The translations under genes were made by a program, and so were the position numbers. A stretch of DNA of 64,000 nt from Flavobacteriales bacterium (GTDB lineage: Bacteria; Bacteroidota; Bacteroidia; Flavobacteriales_E; Vicingaceae), in assembly GCA_020853105.1 (NCBI GenBank), contig JADYZM010000039.1:1-64000 (forward strand), in the 5' to 3' direction. Below, in pieces: positions 1-9,224 of this stretch (its first letter is position 1; every line of letters begins with the position of its first letter). The notes under the pieces are model-generated. The model was not told the DNA's origin, searched no databases, and was given only the letters and a program-made list of their open reading frames with translations.

Positions 1-1577
1 GTGATTGTGCCTCCTGACCAGTTTGCTGTTACTCCTGCCGGTAATCCTGTGGGTGCTCCTATTCCAGTTGCTCCTGTTGTGGTGTGAGTTATCGGGGTTA
101 TCGCTGTGTTTACACATACTGTCGGATTTGAACTTGGGGCTGAGGCTGTATTACTATTAATAATTGTAATAGTTCCAGTACCCGTTGCTCCACAAGGCAT
201 TGTGCCGACTAAATACGTTATTGTGTGTGTTCCAACAGGAGCTGTTGCAATATTTACTGCTCCTGTAGTTGTATTTAAAGATGCTCCTAAAGTTGCTGAA
301 GAATAAGTCCCACCAGCTGTTGCATTCAATGTAGGTGATGCTGTACCACCTAATGGTTTACAAGCAGTTGAATATGTCAAACTTGTAAAAGTGTATGGAT
401 TTGTAACCGTTATATTTTTTATAGCAGATCCAGAACAACCCGCAGTATTATTCCATGAATATTGGAAAGAATATGTTCCTGGACCGGCAACAGCTGGATC
501 AAAATACATTAAACCAGCATCATTTGCCCCTACCGAAGCACCAGGGGCACTAGTTGACCAAGCTGCGGTTCCAGCTGGGCTGAATGGTCCATAACGAGTA
601 CATCCGGCTCCATCTGCAGTTGTTCCTGAGGCATAGATTGTTCCTGTACCACCATCATAAACAAAATAATCTACGCTTGTTTCCTGACAAATTTCATAAT
701 AATATTGTGTAGAAGGACTCATATATTCACCATAAAGTGTTAGAATAATACCATCGTTTAAACTCCAATTTCCTAGTAAAGTTCCTGAGCCCAAAGCACC
801 AGAACCTCCACTATAAACTGTCACATAATCATTTGGGTCATTTGTTGGGGTAAATTGAAAATGCAAAGAGGGAGTAATATATCCGCCGGCAGTATTCGAA
901 TCATTTGCTACCAAATAAATCCAGTCGTCTTCGCAAGTCATTGTTGAAGGAAAAGGGTTAATTATGTTGTATGGGGCTGCATTTTGTTCTGCATGAAAAT
1001 CAATAGTTCCACAGCTTGGAGGAAAAACAATATCACAATTCGTAGAACCAGAACCAGATGTTTGTTCAAAAGAAATTTGACCAGGTACATTTGAATAGTT
1101 GGTTAATAACATAATATAAACTTGACCGGTTGTAGCTCCAGTTAATGTAGCAGTTTCGGTTGGCGCCGGATCATAACTACAATCTATAATCTCACCTGAG
1201 CAGTTGTGGTCACCGCTACAACCACCAGGATTGCCTAAATCACCACATTGACCCATTGCGGTAGCCAAATTTGCAAATGGACCATATAAAATAAAGTCCA
1301 CATCAATACCATTTCCTGAATTATCAACCTGAGAAATAGAAATTTCGATATCTCCAGGATTATCTATTTCCATATAGTACCAGGCAGGATTTGGTTGAGT
1401 AGATAGACATCCGTAATCATTACCGCCACCTGTTGATGTTCCTGTACTGTTTGGGAAAGTATAACTATTGATTGTACAAAAGGGGTCAGCAGCAGTACAG
1501 GTTGCGCCTTGACCATTAACTTTTATGGTAAAAATTATGAAGCAAAAAGCTAATACGAAACTGAAAAAATTTCTCAT
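1..1577 (-). CDS. Large secreted/adhesin-like protein, N-terminal part (CUB-like and Ig-like repeat regions; probable T9SS cargo); runs off the left edge
   Basis: Minus-strand frame open from ATG at 1575-1577 (MRNFFSFVLAFCFIIFTIKVNGQGATCTAADPFCTINSYTFPN...) to base 1 without a stop; signal peptide; ends in the motif TTGATGIGAPTGLPAGVTANWSGGTI typical of repeat modules in large Bacteroidota surface proteins. Absent from the ORF track because no stop lies in the window. Confidence 0.85.
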   Translation of the reverse strand, partial: MRNFFSFVLAFCFIIFTIKVNGQGATCTAADPFCTINSYTFPNSTGTSTGGGNDYGCLSTQPNPAWYYMEIDNPGDIEISISQVDNSGNGIDVDFILYGPFANLATAMGQCGDLGNPGGCSGDHNCSGEIIDCSYDPAPTETATLTGATTGQVYIMLLTNYSNVPGQISFEQTSGSGSTNCDIVFPPSCGTIDFHAEQNAAPYNIINPFPSTMTCEDDWIYLVANDSNTAGGYITPSLHFQFTPTNDPNDYVTVYSGGSGALGSGTLLGNWSLNDGIILTLYGEYMSPSTQYYYEICQETSVDYFVYDGGTGTIYASGTTADGAGCTRYGPFSPAGTAAWSTSAPGASVGANDAGLMYFDPAVAGPGTYSFQYSWNNTAGCSGSAIKNITVTNPYTFTSLTYSTACKPLGGTASPTLNATAGGTYSSATLGASLNTTTGAVNIATAPVGTHTITYLVGTMPCGATGTGTITIINSNTASAPSSNPTVCVNTAITPITHTTTGATGIGAPTGLPAGVTANWSGGTI

Positions 1578-1609
1578 ACACTAAAAAATATGAAGTTGAT
1601 GTTAAATTA

Positions 1610-2176
1610 TTATTTATTGATTGTTGACCAATATTCAGGTTTAAACAAACTAAGATTGGCTTTTGACCAGTCTTTCATTGTTTTGATATATTGTTTTCTA
1701 GTTTGAAGATTGATATATTTCGGAAAGCCGGTTGGTATTTCACCGTTAACAGTCATAGCTTTGATGGTTTTGTCAAAATCTAAATAGTGACTTTCAGGTT
1801 TAAACAACTCCGGATGTTCCGCCCCCCATTTCTTCATCACAGCAATATACTCTTTTTTAGTCTGTCCGATTTTATGTTTTGGAAATCCATTAGGAATTTC
1901 GCCGGAAACTGACCGATTTATAATTACTTTATCAAAATTGAGGTATTGTCCTTCACCAATCAACTGATTGCTATGAATACCTGGTTTTCCATGAACCACA
2001 TTTTTAGTTCCGGTTTTTGAAGATGGAGCTGTAGTTGCTGTCCACTTTGGAGATGATTTCTCGATTGGTTTTGTAACTGGCTTTAACTCTGTTTTTTGAG
2101 AATTTTGAGCATTTGCAACAGTTGAACATAAAAAGGCAAATCCTATTAATAGGTTGAAAGATGTATTTTTTCTCAT
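1610..2176 (-). CDS. Secreted hypothetical protein with two tandem ~54-aa repeats
   Basis: ORF 188 aa with signal peptide; repeats YLNFDK...SGEIPNGFPK...FKPE and YLDFDK...NGEIPTGFPK...FKPE. Confidence 0.75.
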   Translation of the reverse strand: MRKNTSFNLLIGFAFLCSTVANAQNSQKTELKPVTKPIEKSSPKWTATTAPSSKTGTKNVVHGKPGIHSNQLIGEGQYLNFDKVIINRSVSGEIPNGFPKHKIGQTKKEYIAVMKKWGAEHPELFKPESHYLDFDKTIKAMTVNGEIPTGFPKYINLQTRKQYIKTMKDWSKANLSLFKPEYWSTINK

Positions 2177-2337
2177 GATTTAAAAATTAATCAAATGTAT
2201 TATTTTTTTACTAATTAGCTTTGTCGAAATAAAAATGGACTATATCCTATCCAACTTTCCCTTTGACGAAAAAACTTCAAGAAAAGTTGCATAAAAATAA
2301 AACAAATTACTTAAATATTAATAAAATATTAACAGAA

Positions 2338-4332
2338 TTATTTTTTTTGACTACAGTCAATTATTTGTGATTGTCTTCCAGTAGATTGGTATAATTTATT
2401 TAGGTGTTGGCATAAAACATTGTCCGATTTATCCAAATAATACGCTTTTTCAAAATATTCAATTGATTTTGTATAATTATCAGTTGCATCAATAGAATAC
2501 AAGTTTGCTAAACCGACAAAAACATTTTTAGGTTTTTGAGTGTAATCTGCTATTCTTTTTAAATCATCAATACCTCTTTCAACTATTTTATTCTTTATTA
2601 CAATTGAATTTAGCAAGTCGTATATTTTTACATAATCCGGATCAATTTCAATGGTTCTGATACAGTAGAAATATGCACTATCGATATTGTTAAGTTGTGA
2701 GTATGAGAAAGCGATGTTGTAGTGAGCCTCTAAATAAACAGGGTTATAAACAATTGCCTTTTTGCAATAGGTGATAGCTAAATTATAATCTCTAACATAA
2801 TTTACATAAACCGACCCAAGATTATTCCAGCTAGATGAGTATGTTGAGTCAATACGTGTTGCTTCTTTAAAATGATAGATCAGACGGTTAATGTCTTTTT
2901 GAATGTTTGGAGATGAAGGGTTATTCTTTATTTCAGTAATTACCATTGGATATAGTGTGTTTGCAATTAATGCATGTGTTTTTGCAGATTCTTGAGTATG
3001 TTCAATGTCTGTGGTATAAAGAGTCATATAGTCGTGCCAATCGTAGTTTCTAGCAATTGTTCTTCCTGAATAAAGAACTAAAATTACAAGAACTGTAATC
3101 AAGAAGTTACCAGATAATTTTGAGTTTGCATTTGCCAATGCAATATCAATTTTAAAAAGCTTAAATAAAATTACAGCAAACACAATACAAAACCCTAAAG
3201 AAAAAGCATAAGAAAAGCGGTCAGCAACAATACCAACTATTGGGAAAAAGACATTTATAACACCTAGCATTATACCAAACCACAATACAATGCCTATTCC
3301 AATTGCATCACGTTTATATAATTTGAACATCCCATATATGCCCATTGGAATAAAAAATAAAATTGCTGCCCAAACTCTCCAATAGGATAAATCAGCCATT
3401 GGAATTTGATTATACCCGTAATAGCAGGACATTTTAATCGGATAAAAGAGCATTTCCAGATAAAACCAAGAGCAATACAGCCCAACTAATATTCTATCTT
3501 TAAAAGTACCTTGAAAAAACAAGGGATTTTCAAAAAACATGAAAGTTCGAGTAGCTTTTCCGGATAATAACCCTCGCTTAATTAAAATTGAAGCAATAAA
3601 AATAACAACCAAAGACAAAAGAACAATTCCAATTTTTTTATAATTGGCTCTTAAATAATATAAGACAGCAGGTGCTACACCTATTATCATAATTGCATTA
3701 CGTTTAGAATATAATGCAAAAAAAACAGCTAATGCACCAAATAATAGATATTTATATTGGTTTGTTTCTGAAAAACGTATGTACCATATTAAAGCTAGGA
3801 TAATTCCTAAAAACACAAACAATTCGTCTCTACTTTTTATATTTGAAACAGCTTCGGTATGAATGGGATGAACAAAAAACAACAAAGTAACGATAAGAGG
3901 CAGTATTAAGCTATTATTTTTAAATAATAAACACAGAAATTTATAAAGAAAAATACATGATACGATATACACAAAGAGATTTATAAAATGACTCACATTG
4001 GCTTGAGTCAATTTGTCTTTTCTTTGTTTTTCTTTAATGGTCTGGCTTGATGGTAATTTTCCGAAAAATTGTTTTTCTATAGCAAAAGATAAAGTAACCA
4101 TTGGTCGGTATTCGTATTCTTGCTTACTGTCTTTTGCATATCTTGATGTGAAAATTTCGGGTATGGCTTTTAGCCCTTTTTCCACAATTTTGTTACCTTC
4201 TACAACGATGTTGTCGTCCAAAGCATATTCGTTATTTAAACTATTACCATAAATAATAAACGACAATAAAACGATGAAGAAATAAATCTTTTTTGGCGTG
4301 AAATTTTTCAAGTCTAGTGTCATTTTATTCAT
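2338..4332 (-). CDS. TMTC-like multi-pass membrane protein with C-terminal TPR repeats (GT-C glycosyltransferase-like)
   Basis: 664 aa; ALDDN near N-terminus, HPIHTEAVSNIKSRDELF motif strongly resembling TMTC family, many TM segments, TPR-like C-terminal third. Confidence 0.8.
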   Translation of the reverse strand: MNKMTLDLKNFTPKKIYFFIVLLSFIIYGNSLNNEYALDDNIVVEGNKIVEKGLKAIPEIFTSRYAKDSKQEYEYRPMVTLSFAIEKQFFGKLPSSQTIKEKQRKDKLTQANVSHFINLFVYIVSCIFLYKFLCLLFKNNSLILPLIVTLLFFVHPIHTEAVSNIKSRDELFVFLGIILALIWYIRFSETNQYKYLLFGALAVFFALYSKRNAIMIIGVAPAVLYYLRANYKKIGIVLLSLVVIFIASILIKRGLLSGKATRTFMFFENPLFFQGTFKDRILVGLYCSWFYLEMLFYPIKMSCYYGYNQIPMADLSYWRVWAAILFFIPMGIYGMFKLYKRDAIGIGIVLWFGIMLGVINVFFPIVGIVADRFSYAFSLGFCIVFAVILFKLFKIDIALANANSKLSGNFLITVLVILVLYSGRTIARNYDWHDYMTLYTTDIEHTQESAKTHALIANTLYPMVITEIKNNPSSPNIQKDINRLIYHFKEATRIDSTYSSSWNNLGSVYVNYVRDYNLAITYCKKAIVYNPVYLEAHYNIAFSYSQLNNIDSAYFYCIRTIEIDPDYVKIYDLLNSIVIKNKIVERGIDDLKRIADYTQKPKNVFVGLANLYSIDATDNYTKSIEYFEKAYYLDKSDNVLCQHLNKLYQSTGRQSQIIDCSQKK

Positions 4333-4449
4333 TGGAATTCAAATCAAAAATAGGCTATTTTTCTTTTCCTAATTATGAAATGAAATTATTCCTTTGTTTT
4401 ATTTTTTTAAAAATTATTTATATTCGTGTTTGAAAATTAAAAATACCAC

Positions 4450-5568
4450 ATGCTTCATAACAAAAGTATAGAAGAAATTGAAAAACTACCCCTATTTTTT
4501 ATTGTGGGATACCCTCGCTCGGGAACTACTCTTTTGCAGCAAATTCTAGATTCAAATCCAGAGGTAATTATTCCGTTAGAAGCTCGATTTATTACTCTTT
4601 TAAAAGTAAAATATTTTAAGAAAAAAAAATGGGAAGAAAAAGATTTATTAGAATTTATTGATGACCTTTATTTAGTTGACAAACAATTTACGCTTTATTG
4701 GAAAGTGGAGAAACAAATTCTTACCTCACAAATCTTATCCATACCAAATGAAAAAATTTCTTTTACCCTATTGTGCAAATTAGTATATCTGAATTATAAA
4801 GGTCCGTATAAAAAGGATGTAATAAAATTTATTGGCGATAAAAATCCACTCAATTCTATTTTAATTCATGAGTTGATAGAGATGTTTCCAGACACCAAGT
4901 TTATTCATTTGATTAGGGATTACCGAGCTAATATCTTATCTAAAAAAAAGTGGTTTATCAGGTCTAACATATTTGAATTATCAATAACCTGGTTAAAGTA
5001 TAACATTATTATAGAAGAAAATAGTAAAAAGTATCCGAATAATTTTTTGCTTCTCAAATATGAAAATTTAGTTGAAAACCCTGAAAAATATGTAAAAGAA
5101 GTTACCGACTTTTTGGGGATAGAATTTTCGAAAAAAATGTTAGATACACATAATGTATTAAATCAGTCTATAAAATCAAATACTGATGAGTTTTTAGAAG
5201 AAAAAAAATTGACTGAATCATTACATTATAATCTATTAAATCCTATCAATACATCTCGTGTCGAGAGCTGGAAAAACGAATTGAGTGAAAGGGAAATCCG
5301 CATTGCAGATTACGTTGCAGGCAATTACGCAACAAAGCATGGATATGTTCCTAAATTCAAAACAAGTTCATTAGAATTCTATTTGAAAAGTAAATTTTTA
5401 CTCGTTTATGTGAGTATTATAATTAGACTGGTTCAGATGTATTATAAATCTCCTTTTTGGATGAGAGCTTTAACAAGAAATATCTCTTTGTTTTTATATC
5501 GAACTTTTGGCTATTCGAATACACTTAATCCTGAAATTCGAGAGACGGTTCGAAAGGATATCAAGTAA
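4450..5568 (+). CDS. Sulfotransferase family protein
   Basis: PAPS-binding 5' loop FIVGYPRSGTTLLQQILDSNPEV and downstream FIHLIRDYRANILS. Confidence 0.85.
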   Translation: MLHNKSIEEIEKLPLFFIVGYPRSGTTLLQQILDSNPEVIIPLEARFITLLKVKYFKKKKWEEKDLLEFIDDLYLVDKQFTLYWKVEKQILTSQILSIPNEKISFTLLCKLVYLNYKGPYKKDVIKFIGDKNPLNSILIHELIEMFPDTKFIHLIRDYRANILSKKKWFIRSNIFELSITWLKYNIIIEENSKKYPNNFLLLKYENLVENPEKYVKEVTDFLGIEFSKKMLDTHNVLNQSIKSNTDEFLEEKKLTESLHYNLLNPINTSRVESWKNELSEREIRIADYVAGNYATKHGYVPKFKTSSLEFYLKSKFLLVYVSIIIRLVQMYYKSPFWMRALTRNISLFLYRTFGYSNTLNPEIRETVRKDIK

Positions 5569-6250
5569 TGGTTCTTTTGTTAATTTTTAATACCTTTTCC
5601 ACCAAATCTTTTTGAAATTCTGGCAGAAATGGGAAAATTCTTTTCAGTTCTTCATCTGGTGTATCATCAAAACTAAAGTTAGAAAGATTCAATAGGCTAA
5701 AATCTCCGGTTTCATTGCCAATAATTTTTCTATATCCTTCCGACTTTTTCAAGTATTTATCTTTTGATAGAGTGAGATAGAAAAAATCTGAGTCTTCAGA
5801 TGTAACTTCATAACCAAGCAACTTGTTAAAATTTAACGCTTTAGTGTTTGATTTAATTACTTTAATTTGGTTTGAGATGAAATCATTGATTAAAAAAGAA
5901 AAGTCAAGCGTAATTATCGAAACCATTACAGGAAGAAGAGTTCCCAAATATTTCTCTTCCCAAATAAAAAACCCGCCTTCTGATGTCTTGGATTTATTAT
6001 CAATATCTTTTCCATTGATTAATCCGATTTTACTTCCCTGAAAATGAATTACAAAATAGAAACTTGTTTTTTCTCCTTTATAAATTGCGTTATTTAATTT
6101 TTCAAACCATATTTTTTGTTGTTCAGGAGTAATAATTTCTTTGTAATTCATTGTGTTTCTGATGTTTTCAGAATTTCTTTTTACACGAACTAATTCAATA
6201 TCATCTTCTTTCAAAGAAATCAATTGAATGCCGTACTTAGAAATTATCAT
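5561..6250 (-). CDS. GNAT family N-acetyl/acyltransferase
   Basis: RimJ/PseH-like layout: IQLISLKEDDIELVRVKRNSENIRN...; ...NTKALNFNKLLGYEV near the acyl-CoA fold end. Confidence 0.65.
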   Translation of the reverse strand: MIISKYGIQLISLKEDDIELVRVKRNSENIRNTMNYKEIITPEQQKIWFEKLNNAIYKGEKTSFYFVIHFQGSKIGLINGKDIDNKSKTSEGGFFIWEEKYLGTLLPVMVSIITLDFSFLINDFISNQIKVIKSNTKALNFNKLLGYEVTSEDSDFFYLTLSKDKYLKKSEGYRKIIGNETGDFSLLNLSNFSFDDTPDEELKRIFPFLPEFQKDLVEKVLKINKRTIT

Positions 6251-6259
6251 CAGTTGAAA

Positions 6260-7168
6260 TTATTTTAATACTTTTTGGATAGAATAAGTAGGTTTTTTGT
6301 TTTGTATTTGATACAATTTATACAAATATTGCCCGATAATTCCAAGGCATAATAATATTAAGCTGGTACTAAATAATATACTAACTATAAGTGAAGTATA
6401 TCCAAGTGGAACGTTATGAATAAGTTTTTTATAAATAAACCTCAACCAAAAAATAAAAGTAATTAATGAAGAAATTAGTCCTCCATAGGTCATAATTCTC
6501 AATGGAAGGGCAGAATAATTAATCAAAATATCAAAATAGAGGTAAATTAATTTCTTATAGGAATAACCTGATTTTCCTGATTTTCTAATTTCATGGTTTA
6601 CTGCAATTGTTTCAATATTATTGGTGTACCAAGTAAAAATAGTATCAAGAAATAAAAAATTACCGTGATGGTTTTTAGTAATTTCATCACAAATAGATTT
6701 TTTAATTAACCTGAAAGATGAACCACCTTTGGGTTGATCGGAAGTAAGTTTTATATAGGTAGTTCCTACATTTCGAATTGCAGAATGTTGTTTAACGTTA
6801 GGAATTCCATAAATAATATCCGCTTGAGTTTGAGTATAGCAATCAATCAGTTTTGCAATTTCTTCGGGAGGAAACTGTAAATCGTCGTCAATAGTTATGA
6901 TTAAATTACCTGATGAATGCGTAATTCCACATAATGTGGCGTTGTGTTGTCCATAATTTTTATTGAGTTTAATACCCCTGAGGTTAAAACTGCATTTTTT
7001 CTTTACCTCTTCGATGGTTTTCCAACTATTATCAGAGCTTCCATCATCAACCAAAATCAATTCAAAAGATTCGTTTCTAGTGTTAAAAAAATTTGCCAAA
7101 CGAGAAGTTAAGCCAACAATTGTTGATGAAGAGTTATAAACCGGTATGATAACTGAATAATTAATCAT
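6260..7168 (-). CDS. Glycosyltransferase family 2 (polyprenyl-phosphate glycosyltransferase type, two C-terminal TM helices)
   Basis: YSVIIPVYNSSSTI, ELILVDDGSSDNSW, ITIDDDLQFPPEEI, two C-terminal hydrophobic helices. Confidence 0.88.
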   Translation of the reverse strand: MINYSVIIPVYNSSSTIVGLTSRLANFFNTRNESFELILVDDGSSDNSWKTIEEVKKKCSFNLRGIKLNKNYGQHNATLCGITHSSGNLIITIDDDLQFPPEEIAKLIDCYTQTQADIIYGIPNVKQHSAIRNVGTTYIKLTSDQPKGGSSFRLIKKSICDEITKNHHGNFLFLDTIFTWYTNNIETIAVNHEIRKSGKSGYSYKKLIYLYFDILINYSALPLRIMTYGGLISSLITFIFWLRFIYKKLIHNVPLGYTSLIVSILFSTSLILLCLGIIGQYLYKLYQIQNKKPTYSIQKVLK

Positions 7169-7175
7169 AAATCTG

Positions 7176-7922
7176 TTAAGCTCCCGCCGTTAGTCCACCA
7201 TCAATTATAATATTTGTGCCTGTAATCCATTTTGATGCGTCAGAAAGAAGAAATACTGCCAAATTTGCAACATCGGTAGTTTCTCCAAACCCTAAAGGAT
7301 AGGATTTTTCGTGTTCATCCATGGCTTCTTTTGAAATTGTTTCCTCTGCTCCGTCTAGTAGGGGCGTTTTAACCATACCAGGATTTATGGTATTTGCTCT
7401 AATTTTTTGATGCGAAAATTCCAAAGCAATTGTTTTACAATATGTGTCTAAAGCGGCTTTGGCTCCGGCATATAACGTTCCTCCTTTAAAAGGAAATTTG
7501 CTAGCTAATGAAGAAATAAAAACGATAGAGGAATTTGGAATTATTTTTTTGTTTTTAAACAATTTATCTAATAGAAAAACAGGGATTGTGTAATTGATAT
7601 CGAATACAGAATCATAGTTTTTCTTATCAATATATTTTATAGGTATGTGTTTGGTTATTCCTGCAGAATAGACAATTCCATTGATTTTTGGACAATTGTT
7701 TATCACATCTTCGAGTTGAGTATATAAATCGGCAACAATTATTTGATGTCCTTCTCCTTCAAGTTTTGCAAACACTTCATTAAGTTTATCTTTATTTCTA
7801 CCACAAACAACAACAACTCCGCCCAATTTGGAAATTGAAATTGCTGTTTGTGCACCAATTCCTGAAGAGGCTCCAGTAACCAAATATGTTTTGCCATTTA
7901 GGCTGAAAGGATTTGAATTCAT
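7176..7922 (-). CDS. Short-chain dehydrogenase/reductase (3-oxoacyl-ACP reductase-like)
   Basis: TGASSGIGAQ nucleotide-binding motif, YAGAK catalytic YxxxK, NPGMVKTP, IIIDGGLTAG C-terminus. Confidence 0.88.
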   Translation of the reverse strand: MNSNPFSLNGKTYLVTGASSGIGAQTAISISKLGGVVVVCGRNKDKLNEVFAKLEGEGHQIIVADLYTQLEDVINNCPKINGIVYSAGITKHIPIKYIDKKNYDSVFDINYTIPVFLLDKLFKNKKIIPNSSIVFISSLASKFPFKGGTLYAGAKAALDTYCKTIALEFSHQKIRANTINPGMVKTPLLDGAEETISKEAMDEHEKSYPLGFGETTDVANLAVFLLSDASKWITGTNIIIDGGLTAGA

Positions 7923-8977
7923 TCTACTTCAATTATTTCAGGACATACAATTTTATCAGTGGAAAAACTAACTACCCCCCAAGACAAACCTACACCAAAA
8001 CCGGCAATTAGAAACTTTACTTTTTCAGTAATTAGTTTATTTCTAAGCTCAGAAACTATAGTTAAAGGAATTGAGGCAGAGCTTGTGTTCCCATATTTTG
8101 CAAGCGTATAAGGAACTTTCTCCTTTTCAAATCCAATTTTTTTACGAATAGTTTCATTCATCAATAGATTGGCTTGATGCATAACAAAATAGTCATACGA
8201 GTTGTTATTTGAATTTGTTTTCTCAAAAAATTCTAGAATGGATTTTGGAACTTCATCTATGGAGAAATTGAAAATTTCAAATCCGTTTAAAGCAGTATTT
8301 AATGGCGACCTAAAGATGCCGGGTAGAAATTCTATTTCGTCAAAAGATTCTTTATTTGCATGATTTCTCAAGCCTCCATGAGGTATTATTATTGAATCAA
8401 ATTTAGACCCATCGGTACCTAAATTATAGTTAAATTTTTCTGCATTTTCATCATATTCTATTGCTGTAACGGTAGCAGCATCTCCAAATAAAGGATAAGT
8501 TGTTTTGTCTTTATAATTACAAGAAACCAAAGAAATGTCACCGACCATCAACAATCCTTTTTTGAATCCGCCAGATGAAATCATACTATTTATAACCGAA
8601 AGTCCATATACATAACCGGAACAACCTAATCCAATATCAAGTGCAACAGCTGATTTTTCTAATCCCAATCTGTCTTGTAAAATACATGCGGTTGAGGGTA
8701 AAAAATAGTCTTTGGACTGAGATACAAAAATTAATATATCAATTTCTTTTTTATCCCATTTTAAATCAGATATAAGCACTTTAGCCGCTTCAAAACACAA
8801 ATCAGAAGTTGCAATATGTTTGGGAGCTCTTCTTTTCTTTTCAACTCCAATTGTTTTAATTAGCATCTTTCTTTCAGATTCAGAAAGGTGTTCGTAGTCC
8901 CAATTTGAGATTTCTTCTTTTGGGACTGCTGCAGCAATTCCTTTAATTGTAGTATGGAGTGTAGAAAAAAAAGCCAT
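7919..8977 (-). CDS. 3-oxoacyl-ACP synthase III family protein (KAS III)
   Basis: Catalytic Cys in DIGLGCSGYVYGLSV, His in YFVMHQANLLMNE, Asn in YGNTSSASIPLT. Confidence 0.9.
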   Translation of the reverse strand: MAFFSTLHTTIKGIAAAVPKEEISNWDYEHLSESERKMLIKTIGVEKKRRAPKHIATSDLCFEAAKVLISDLKWDKKEIDILIFVSQSKDYFLPSTACILQDRLGLEKSAVALDIGLGCSGYVYGLSVINSMISSGGFKKGLLMVGDISLVSCNYKDKTTYPLFGDAATVTAIEYDENAEKFNYNLGTDGSKFDSIIIPHGGLRNHANKESFDEIEFLPGIFRSPLNTALNGFEIFNFSIDEVPKSILEFFEKTNSNNNSYDYFVMHQANLLMNETIRKKIGFEKEKVPYTLAKYGNTSSASIPLTIVSELRNKLITEKVKFLIAGFGVGLSWGVVSFSTDKIVCPEIIEVE

Positions 8978-9216
8978 TATTGTTCTTTTCGACTTTTTAT
9001 TAAATTGTATAGCTCTTGAATGGTGCTCATTTGCCTTAAATCATTTCCGGTTATAGTAACACCAAATTCAGAATCAGCCATAGCAATAATAATAAGCCCA
9101 TGCATTGAACTCCAGTCTTTAATACTACGAAATGAAGTATCTGGAGTAAGAATAAAATCACTTTCAATATCAAATTCGGAAGTTAATATTTTAATAAACT
9201 CTTTTATATCAATCAT
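8977..9216 (-). CDS. Acyl carrier protein-like
   Basis: MIDIKEFIKILTSEFDIESDF...SFRSIKDWSSMHGLIIIAMADSEFGVTITGNDLRQMSTIQELYNLI; start set to ATG at 9214-9216 rather than the track's 9279 non-ATG start. Confidence 0.8.
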   Translation of the reverse strand: MIDIKEFIKILTSEFDIESDFILTPDTSFRSIKDWSSMHGLIIIAMADSEFGVTITGNDLRQMSTIQELYNLIKSRKEQ

Positions 9217-9224
9217 AATTGGTA

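Noticed and set aside
106-594. ORFs 106-306 and 391-594 on the plus strand
   Set aside because: Antisense to the long open minus-strand surface-protein frame (1-1577); low-complexity Val/Pro composition is a reverse-complement artefact.
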